DNA of 64,000 bases. It comes from Arctopsyche grandis. Taxonomy: Eukaryota > Arthropoda > Insecta > Trichoptera > Hydropsychidae. Positions 14,801 to 26,800 of the stretch are shown one piece after another. The stretch is taken from contig NC_135355.1 in NCBI RefSeq assembly GCF_051622035.1, forward strand, positions 5,208,001 through 5,272,000, given 5' to 3'. The translations under genes and the position numbers were made by a program. The notes under the pieces are model-generated. The model was given only the letters and a program-made list of their open reading frames with translations, had not been told where the DNA came from and made no database searches. The first letter of the stretch is position 1, and each line of letters opens with the position of its first letter.

Positions 14801-17800
14801 GGTATCCTCTTTTTTTAATGTTTGAATTCAATTATCTCCCAAATCGTGTGCTGAACTGAAACTGAGACTGATATTTTTTTTACATGTAATAGAAATTAAA
14901 AATTTTATACCCTTATATTTTTTATATTACATTTACTCTAGAGAATAGAATTTGAGTTTTTTTCAAGATCGTTCAATGTACATATTGAACCGAAATTTCA
15001 AAGCTGGAAGTTTTAGCTTAATACAAAGTAACAAATGAAATTTAGTAAAATTCCGTCAACCGAAAGTGGCAGTTTACTCTTGTTCGATTTTTTCTACTAT
15101 CTTTTTTCGACCCTTTAAATATATGTGCTCTTCATGAAAAAAATCCACTATAATTATTGTATTAATGTGATTAAAATAAAATAAAAATTACTAAATTCAA
15201 AAAATAGGAAGTGGGAATATTTCCTCATAGGAAAATCAAAAATTCTGTGACCAAACGATTATTTCTACACTACTGAACGTATCAAACTGAAAATTCATAT
15301 TTGTATTATTTATTGACTTAATCATATTTGGTAAGGTTTTAGTTAGAATTAATATACCGAAAGTAGTAATATTTTTTATACAATAATTCATTATTTTATT
15401 TTGAAATTTTAAATTATTTCTATCTTCTTGATATTTCATGTTTATAATATGTATATAGATGTTAAGTAATAAAACAAAAATGAACAAATTCCGACATCCG
15501 GAAGTAGAGCTTTTGTATTGTGTGAGTTTCCCTATATGAGCGCTCAATATTGTATCGAAAATCCTCTCAAAGCCTTCATTAACTTCATTATTGATTTTGT
15601 TTTTAATACTTCTTATTTTCCTCGGATACATACATATATAGTCATGGGTTGGTCACATTCGAATTTGTTTTCTTATGATCAAAGTCAAAATTTGGTTGCA
15701 ATTACGAGTAGACACAAATGTATATTTAGGAAGGATACTCATAGATGTTCAATGATTCATGGTAGGTGTTGAAGTTACGAAATAAATACACTGTGTGCAT
15801 ACAGGTATGTTACTCATCTAATTGTGTATAATTTCGCGTAACACTTGAGGTAATACGTTACAGGCTATTGAAGTAATGAACGACATAATGGTTGTTTGCA
15901 ACCTTGCGACATGACATTGAAATGAAGCCCGTGAGTAAAAAATGGGTGCGATTCTATGGAATTGTGCAAATGTTACACGCCAAATATTACGCACGAACGA
16001 TCATTAGGCCTTTCAGCAATACCAAAATCCAACTCTAAGGCAATTTTGCGGTCTGTGGACCATCCATTTTATGAAAAAAAATCGGGAACCCAATATAAAA
16101 GCATAATTTTATGAAATTTCATTATTGATCCTTTGATTGTTTGATAAAAAGGATATGTTCATTGTTGATATGGTCACCAAGTAAACAGTTATTACATATA
16201 TATCGAATATATTATACATATTATAGGTTCTTTTTTTATTTATTTTTTATTGTTACAAATCAATATACACTCGCCATTACAGATTTGCTCCAATGCGACG
16301 GGTGTACGTTAACGAAATACAGAATAGATAAACAATCAGAAATCAGAAATACAGTAATACATACATATACAATCATAATATATAGCATATAACAATTAAT
16401 CAGAAATAATAATCATAGAGACATCTATGGATTATTTTTAGATTTTTTTTTGTATACAATTTTTATACATATAATAAATACGAAATTATAGAAATGTCTA
16501 TAGAGATATCTATAGATTTCAGATTACTGTGTATAATTATTACAAATTATACACAGACAGATTTTGTGACAACAGGATTAGATCTAATACTAATTTTCAG
16601 GAAACGTTTCAGCAATGATCAGATAAAATTGGCAAACTCTGATAGAGAAACGATCGATTTGGAGTCACAAAACCCCCAAATCTAACCAGCAGATGGCGAG
16701 GACTCGAACCTTTGACCTCAGTGGTGCTAAATATATACGCTACCACTAAGCCAAACTGCTGGCTATTAATTCTAGCTTACGATTCGAATACTTTGTAAAG
16801 ATCTTTTTAATGGAGTTGTTACCTCTATTGTTTTATTGCAGTAAGTTATTGTCAGTTTTTACTATAAGAAGGATAGTTTTATTTTCTTTAAATTTACATG
16901 TGTATATAGAATGTTTGTTTCAATGTTAGAAAACTTTATTTTTAGATCTAATTCTACATTCCCCTAGTTTTTGATTTTACATATAAAAAGCCTCTTCACA
17001 CAAGGAAATAAAAAATGGAAATAAATTTTTATTTAAAAGCTCAGCCAAATTTTAATCAAATACAGTTTTTTCTGATATACGTATATATATATTATACCAA
17101 AATGAAGTTTCAATAATATGTCATAAAACAGATTAAATCATTACCCCAAACTTTAACCATCAATAACATTTTTTTTTCAAATCGATATCTAATTAAGTTT
17201 TTGCTAAAATAAGAACATAGAAAATAGTTTCTGAAAATTAAAACAATCAATACAAATTTTTCTTGATTCAATAGATCCTCCGAAATTGTTTCATGGACCT
17301 CAATTTAAGAAACGATGATCTAAGAAATCTGAAAATAATACGAATCATCCAGATGTAATGATAATAATAATTTTTATTCCAGACGACAGGGAGAGTAGTG
17401 CATTCCCTATTGATCATATAAACAGTATATAGATTATACAAATAAAAAAATAAATATATAGTTAATTAATCAATTGTCAAATAATTAATGGTGGTCGGTG
17501 TAACAGTTTCATCGATCGAATATATCTATACAGTGATGAATGGAAATGAGTAGTCGCGACAGCAAGAATACAAGAATTTTGACAATACAGAGACACGATA
17601 ATGTAGGGAGGCCGCTCTCGTCCTGAGAATGACCCCCAAGTGAGGCACTTGCCCTTCTGCAATGCGCTTAGTATCCCAAAGAGATCACGGTAGCAGTTAT
17701 TGTATTGTACTTTTATCCTCTTCATTGTCTCCTGCTTGTATTTCGTCAATAGTTCTCCATTATGATTAACCAACAGCGTGGTCTAGTAGTGAGTATTGAA

Positions 17801-20800
17801 TTATTTCGTGCTTCATGTCACGGGTTCGATTCCCACTAAGAGTCTCGTTGTTGGCCAAACCTTGGTTTGTCGATGTCGAACGTTTCTTATCAGAATTTGC
17901 CAATTTTTCTGATTTTCATTGAAACGGTTCCAGTAAAATTGGCTTTTCCTTCCCAATTTTCTGTTGCAAACCTTGAGTTGTTGTTATGTGTCAGGTTTCG
18001 CCAGATTTCTCACCATATATGTCACTGTGGTTGTTTATCGAATGTAAAAATTCGTATTGTTATATGAAAAATGTTATTAATCGTATTTATACGATTTTAG
18101 TAATATCTGACCATAGATTTTTACGATTTTCCTAGATCAATTGCTGTGACGCATCCAATAAACTGGTAGTTTCTCGCAAATTCGAATTATTATCATGTCG
18201 AATTTGATGAATCTTATAAACTCTACCTACACAATGTATTTCTCGCAAATTTTTTGTGTATCAAATTTTTTTGATTGTCCATAGATTTCTCTATTTGCAT
18301 TCTATGTACTGTTATGTTTGAAAAATTGTTAGTACTTATGTTCACAAATTAATCTATCGATATGTATCGCCTTATTTCTGTCATGGCACATGTATATGAT
18401 GTATGTAAAAAATACTATAATATAATACCAATAAAATATGATGAGATCAATAGAAAAATCGTTCGGGATTGACTGGTTGACTGTTACTGTTCTATAGCAA
18501 TAAATAACCCTCAACATTATAATAAATTGTAAATCTCAATAACAAACTACGCATAATCTTCATACGCTTTGATAATATTAATACTAATAGATAAGTATTC
18601 AGATCACAGATCAAACAGCTTACACACGTCAGTTCGACTTTAAAAGCGATTACAGATTAACGTCACTTTTTTATAGTATAAAATAATAAAAAAAAACCAA
18701 AAGGATACCATACATCCATCCATCCATCCATTGCTATCTTGATTGACGCTTTAGTTTAGATATTCGGAATAGATCGTGATCTGTATCATTGACGCATTTA
18801 TTTACAATCGTCAGACTGTGCATTTATCTCATAATTTATTCGTAAATATGAGCAATAGAAGGCCGACCCTATAATACTTGTCACATTGTTTTCATGAGAA
18901 CGTGCTAAGCTTTCTTAATCAATGTGTGTTGTATTGTTAGACGGAACATGTCAAAATATGACTACCGATACGATTGTTTGTACTTAAAAAAATAGCTATT
19001 TCTAGACGACAAATTCGTTTAATTTCACTTGACCTTTTTTTAATCGTTTTCAAATGCAATATCAGATAGAAAACATCGATCAACGAGATGCGACTTGAAA
19101 ATCCAGTGCCTTATATGCATTCGCTTTCGATACGATTTAATAGAAAATCTTCAACACCATTTCGGTCACAACATTATCTGAAATCGTTTCCTTTGACATT
19201 TTTATGGGAAACTTTCAATGAAAAACACTTTCCATATACGAAAAACATGCCTGGAATTTCACAAAACAATTTCACTCGCCCTAAAGTAAAATCGTTCCGA
19301 CAACCAAGACATTTCGATGAAACGCTGTTCAAAAAATTCGAATGTGACCAACCCATTTCTTTATTTATATTATGCATTTGAGGAATATTATATGTATAAA
19401 AAATAAAATTCGATAATTACGCACACATACCGGCTATGACAGCATTTTCGATACAAGTTTGAGCGCTAATGTAGGAAATCTCGCACAAGACAAAACAAAT
19501 TACTTCCGGTTGTCAGATTTTGTTAAATTTTTTTTTATAACTTAAAATTACTATCAATATTATAAACATAAAATATCAAAAAGATAGAAATAATTTGAAA
19601 GGTCAAAATAAAATAATGAAATATTGTTAAATAAAATTACTACCTCCGGTGTATACATTCTAACTTAAACCTTACCAACTCTAATTTAGTACGTAAAGAA
19701 AACAAATATAAAATTTCTGTTTGATACGTTCAGTAGTGTAGAAAAAATCGTATAGTGATAATTTTTTTATTTATTTAACGTTTTTTGACCAATATGGCAT
19801 TACAGGAAGAACCTAATGCGCCACAATGGCCTACATACACAATAAAATAATAAAACAAAAATAAAATAAGAGAGGAGAAAACAAAAAATAAAATAAAAAA
19901 TTAATAAATACAACAAAAAGCAAAAGCAACAAATTAAGATAAAAAAATTTAAAAAAATAATACAGCATTTAACACAATCATAAAAAACATTATAGTAATT
20001 TTTGATTTTCTAGGAGGAAAAAATCCCACTTCCAGTTTATTGAATTTAGTGATTTTTATTTTATTTTAATCACATTACTACAAGAATTATAGTTGATTTT
20101 TTTCATGAAGAGCACATATGTAGGTCGAAAAAAGATAGTAAACTGCATAGATAGAATAAGAGTAAACTGCCACTTCCGGTTGATGGAACCTTACTAAATT
20201 GTATTTATTACTTTGTATTAAGCTAAAGCTTTCAGCTATGAAATTTCAGTTTGATGCGTACATTTGAACGATTTCGGAGAAAAACTCAAAAAACTTCGTT
20301 CGTACATTGAACACTTCTCTAGAGTACTACTTCCGGTCGTGCTAAAAATATTTAAAAAAAATAATACTATATTTTATTTAAATAATAATAGTTTTAGTCT
20401 TATTTGTTGAATGGCTTAGGAGATAATTAAATCCAAAAACTAAAAAAAGACAATAGGACAAAAACATTAATAAGGGGAGGTACCACTTCCGGTCAACTTA
20501 AAGACGTGAAAAAAAATTACGTCATATCGCTAAGCAATTCAGTAACCGACATTAAGTTTCAGTTCAATATGACTAACGGTATTCAAAAAATCCCCAAAAC
20601 ACACAGACACATTCTTTTTAGATCATGAAAACGTGATCAGTGATCGATTCTGAATTTGAATCGGTCAAAATCTCGAGTTCGAATTTTCGCATGATCCCAA
20701 AACTTTATATATAGTTACTACGTACATATATAAAGTATTATTGAATATCTTAAGCATTTTTTACCGTAATTCATTATTGAAAATATTCATTATAATCCTT

Positions 20801-23800
20801 TGAAACGTGACAGCGCTCGCGTTGCATTCTTATAACATCAATTTATTATTTTTTTTTCTATACATTATAAAGTGCATTGTTTGCAAGTGTCAAACTAATA
20901 GCTTTTTGCTTCAGTAACTGGCAGATTGACACAAAATATCGTAAATTAAAAACTGTGGTGTAATCTCGTGGCCGTCATGGTCACAAGGCGCATAGCACGT
21001 TGTAAAATCAAACGATGAACAATGAACGACGGAAAATTGCAATTTATATATATTTTTTTCAAAATGTACAACATAAACATTGATAAAAATGCAATTTAAC
21101 ACAGCTGAAACGTGTCAGCCCGATATTCTTTCCATTATACGTACATATTTGGTGAATCATTGTGTCACACTGTACTCAAATATGTGCCTTGAATCTTAAC
21201 TATGTTGAATACCATTCGAAAAGTATGTGTGTTTATTCACTTTCTAGTATAGCGATGATATCATGCCTTAATTTACACTTAAAGTGATTTCAAAAAAATA
21301 TATATCAGATCGTTTTTTTACTATTATTCGACTGATCATGACATTCAAATAAAACCTCAAAGCAAATTCGTGTTGTGTAACTAAAATAAATAACATTCAT
21401 GGGCGATCTTTTACAATGATTCATACTAAAATGAATTATTTCATATTTTACCGAATCCTAGCAGTTGGTATATGGCTCGTAAATCACAAACGATATTTAT
21501 TCAACTGTGAATTACAAATCTATATTTTTTGTTGACAAGTCATACTAAACTATTTGAGGTCATTTGAATCGTTCAACCGATGTGATAATGGGTGTCCAGT
21601 CAAAAGCGCTCGGTACATAAGCGCCCCGACATAACCGCCCCGACATTACCACGCGGCGACAAAACCGCGCCAGATTATATGAAAAAATTAAAATATCAAT
21701 TTCGTTTTCGAATTATAATTCATTAGTGATTTCTCACTTTCGTACGTAAGACGTACACTCTTGTATCCTACAAGCTGTGCAACAAAAAAAAATCCACTGC
21801 ACGCCACTGATACATACTGCATACATACATAGATACATTTACCAAAACAATATTTGTTTTTATTTCTCAAGCTTTTACATTAAAATAATATTGTAGAAAT
21901 ATAATAATATGTACATATGTATATAAACTTAATCCTATAAATTTTAAAATGTGTATTACAAAAATATTTATTTTTAATTTAACGACAAAAAATCACGTAA
22001 AATTTATGGAATCAGTGTACATATGTATGTTCACTGGGAGCAACCTATTTCTTAGAATAATATTTTATTCTGAACATTCGCACGAAACTGAAAGTCGAAA
22101 TTGATTTTTTAATTTTTCCATTAATTCTGGTGTGGTTTTGTGGATGAGCGCTTTTTGCTGGGGTGGTTATATCGGCGCGCGGTTTTGTCGCCACGCGGTA
22201 ATGTCGAGGCGCTTTTGTCAACTGGGCGCACAGACAACTCAGTGCACAACAACTCGGCGGATGACAATTCAGCGCACGGACTATTCAGCGCACCGACAAT
22301 TCAGCGCAAAATCAAGAATAATTTTTTGCGGCCTTAGTTAAGAAATATTTCGTGGACCCCAGTGAGAAAATCATAAAGGCACAAATAGTATCAAATAAAT
22401 TTATTCGTATTTTATGAAATTATTATGTAGATATGGCCGACAATTTCAATATAGTAATTAATTTCGAAAACGCATTTAAAACTTTTTAAAAAAAAATGAT
22501 TTTGCGCTGAATTGTCGGTGCGCCGAGTTGTCGGCGCTTAGTTGACGTGCGCCGTGTTGTCGGGATACCAAATAATACTTTAATGTACAATTTTGACCAT
22601 AGATGTCATGTTAATAAAATAAAAATGTGTACACCTGTATAAATAAATTTAAAAAAAATGACATTGCTACATTGTGATAGACTCTCCGTACGACAAATTT
22701 CTCAAAAATGTTGCATCATATTTGCATGCAACTTAACTTATAAAACAGTCCATTATTCATTAATATTTTGAGCCATTGAAAGACAGCGAACAACTCAATT
22801 AGAATCACTCGATTGATTATGTATGATGTTGCGAGCTAAAGCCCTATATTTCAACAGTTATTTTTTATTTATTTATTTTTATTTTATTCTAAACAGACCA
22901 TTGTGGCATAACAGGAATTCCTAAAGTCAAAAAATATAACACAAAAAAAAACAAAATAACAATCAAACATAAATTAATACATAACGAAAATAATATACTC
23001 ATCAATTATACATAAAAAAATACATTTGAACATAAACATATATACATCCATACATAAACATAAAAAATAGCATTTAATAATAACAGATTAAGTAAAAATA
23101 TCAAATAAAAAATATAGCATAAGGAATGCCTTGCACCTACAGCCAGTTCCAATTAATATGTAAGAAAAAACTACAAATACAAAACATCCCTGTAAGGCCC
23201 AAATGGAAGAGAGTTAATCAAAATTTCACTCATAAATCACAATCAATCATGAAAACAATGATGAGCGCAGACTACCAGATAAATGGGTTAGAGTAATTTC
23301 CGACAATTTACGCTCACTAAGGTGGAAAATATCACATTCAGTCTCGGCAGCAACGATTTCATTAAGAAGTCGAATAGCTCATGGAATAGGAGCCATTCGA
23401 AAAAGAACTGTGCGGGCAGGAGGTACAGCCAGCAAATGATGATGTCTACCACGCACATAGTGATTAGGGACATAAAGTCCCAACTGCTCCAGCAACAACG
23501 GGCATGACGTATTACCACGTAAGAGCAGGAGAACGAAACAAATTAATGAGAAGTTTCTCCGAAGTTCAAGGGAATTATACCCAAGCATGTTATGTTGCTA
23601 GTACCTGATAAATCACTAGAAACTGCTGATATTGCTGGAAAATCAACTTCCGGCAAACTGTTGGCCACCTTTAGTATGCCAAACTTTTAATACGCGCGCT
23701 TATCAAATATTCAGTCACGTACTTGGGCATCATTGATCTGCTCCTATTTTCATTGGCACACTTAGAATCCGATGACGTAGATGACTTTGACCATCCCGAG

Positions 23801-26800
23801 CAATGCAAAGTGCTAGAAATAATCACGGTCGTCGCGATTATTAAGAAGCAATTATTCCACGAGCGCATCCGGTGACCATTTGTGTCAACTGCGCATTGTA
23901 TTTTTCATTTTCGCTTTCTCACGAACGACACAAGCATTTTCATTTGTCAATTTTGTTTCAGGGATTCGTCCTGAATGCTGCATCCGGATCCCAGTCTAGC
24001 TGGTCCGGCAATCCCAACGGACAGTTCCACATACAGACGGATGAAGGACCTGAAAGATATTTCAAATACCAAACGGAAAGTGGACAATACCGGAAAGAGA
24101 AGAGACTTCAAGATGGAACTGTAATTGGTATGAATTGGAAAACACATATTTTTATATGATTATAATATAATATACAACACACCTGAATATCATTTCATAT
24201 TTAGAGCTGTGAAATAATATCAAATACACAAACAAGTACATCAAAGGTGACCATGCGGGCTGTTTTTTGGGGGTAATTGGATTATTGGTCACATGGCGAT
24301 CGCCCAAAAGACAATTTTTGCCATGAAAATCGCGAATACGGAATACGCTATCGTTAGTATGATGGACTTTTCGGCTGCCAGATGTTCCGTTATAGAGATT
24401 TTGGTGACTTTTGGGCGAGCGCTTTGTGACCAATAATCACCGAACCGTTTTTGGGCCTAGTTAATTTTTCCAATATTATTCTATTGCCCTATTTTGTCCA
24501 TAGATACAGCTGACAGGGGCTTTCATTATAAAATATAATATGTATTTTAATAAAATAAATAAACAAGTACTATGTATTGTAACAAAATAAATCAATAACA
24601 ATGTAAATATTTTAGATAAGATACGTCGTTTCCTTTTTCTCTTTACCAGGGAGGTCTTTATATACTTTTGTATTTGATTGGCACTTGCATTTAATGACAG
24701 CAGTAATAAATATTATTTCCTGTTTTTAATTATTCGGCTCCTTTGAGAGTATTTTAAAATAAAATGAACATCCTTTCTGGTAGCTAAATAATATTTTGCT
24801 TAGAGAAAAAAATATTTAGTTAACAGTAATTTCATACAAAAATAGTCTCAATGAACGGGCATAGCAGGTACTTATATACTTATCTAATATATAATTTCGA
24901 AAGAGACTTTGTAAGTATGTAATGTTGGTTGGTAACATTGACAAATTAAATTTTCTATGATGACGATTCGAAATGGTTTCAATTCGATATACATATGTAC
25001 ATATGTATATATTTGTCAATTTAAATAAAACACTGAGCGAAGCCGGGTAAAACAACTAGTATAGTATTTATATAAGTACCTGCTATGTCCGTTCATTGAG
25101 ACTATATGATAATGAATAATTATAGTATATAATATATACCATAAGTATTCATTGCAGTTATTTCCTTTCAAAAGATGCGAGAATAATATCAATTTCTCGA
25201 CTGGTTTTCTTCCTTGATAAGTCGAAAAAAAAGTTCACACCCAAAATTTATCCTACGGCCAAAAACAGCTCGCGTGGCCACCTCTGATGTACATGGTCTT
25301 ATTTGTGAAGCTACATATGTATGTATCATACCAATTTTAACAATTGCCTTTGAGGTCGGTTTGTATCGTGCATAATAATAATACTTGGTAAAAATGTATG
25401 AAATTTTGTATGACCGTAATAAAAGACACTATTGTTGATTCCAATAATGTTCACAAAGCTAATGTACAAGACAATGGTAACAACGATGAAACAAACGAAT
25501 CTTTGCAAAAAAGCAACTCCGGTTTCTTACTCTATTATATAATTCGCAAATGGCCATTTTCAGATTTGTCTCGACTTGAAATTTTAATTTCACGCTTTTC
25601 ATTTCAAGGCTCACTATCAAAAATTATGTAGATTTCATAGCCAAGACTTCTTAAAACACTCTTGAAGTGAATAAATTACATATATTAGCTAGTAGTTCAG
25701 CTCGGTGGTTGCGTTGATGCCAACAACCTAGAGGTACCCGGGTTCAATCTCTAGATTGACCTCAATTGAAATAAATTTATTTAGAGTATTTCTGCAGGGC
25801 TGCTAGTCAGACTTGGATATTTGTGAATCCAAGTCGATCTTTTCCTATCAGAGTTTGCCAATTTATCTGATTTCATTGTTAAAACGGCTCCTCATCAAAT
25901 TGACAAAACCATCTTACTATTTGTCACCAATATTTGAATATGATTTCAAACTTAATGTGTACAAGTTTAATTCCATATTTTTCGCTGAGAAGTAAAGCCC
26001 ATGGTGAAATATCAATTTTATAAAAGATAAAATAGATGTATATATGTATGTATGTAATATGTTTTGAGATAAAAACTGAAGATATGTTCTTAAATTACTT
26101 TTATAATACATAAAAAAAAAATTATTAAATTAAAAACACAAAAAATAAAGATTCAAAATATGGAAGAACTTTCTGATACCAATACTATAGTTTCGTAATT
26201 AATTAATTCCTATGATCCTAAAGGTTCCTATGGATGGATTGATGCTGATGGATTCCTTCGTCTGAGAGACTACATTGCTGACAATGCTGGCTATAGGATA
26301 CTTAAATCCAAAACGGTCTTCGTCGGTCAAAATCGTCCAATTCAGGTATTTATAGTCTGCATTGTTTTACAAACAAGTACTGTGAATCATATCATGCATT
26401 AATGGACTTTCGTTGAATGTCCGTGTTCAAAATATTCTAGCCACATCAGTCTGAGAGTGGATTATATTTTAGTTTGGAAGATTATTTCCCGCTAGATTTT
26501 TAAAAATGATATAGAAAATCAATTCTTGAAAACGTAAAAAAATATAAAACTGGCCCAATAAATTCATGGGAAAAAATGTATAAAAAATATATATTTTTGG
26601 CTTTTAAAATTCAATAAATAATCAATTATTGGTAATTTAAAGGAATAAAAAATTACAATCAATAGAAAAAAAATCCGACTATTGATTCCAGTACCCGTTT
26701 TTGCCAAATCAATACAAGATTTTGATTTACAAACTGCAAAAGCCATAAAATTTTGATTTTTGTTAGCTTCCTCTCGTTTATGAGATAGGAGCATTTTGCA

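Noticed and set aside
15236..15631. 131-codon frame on minus
   Set aside because: It lies inside a copy of the CTTCCGGT repeat, and other copies do not keep the frame.
16691..16768. Possible tRNA genes (also at 17767, 25685, 36860, 39960, 62760)
   Set aside because: Box A and B are present but each is followed by the same SINE body, and acceptor and anticodon stems do not pair fully by eye.
21594..22570. CRISPR-like array of short repeats
   Set aside because: The words are degenerate, have no unique spacers, are mirrored at both ends, and this is a eukaryotic genome.
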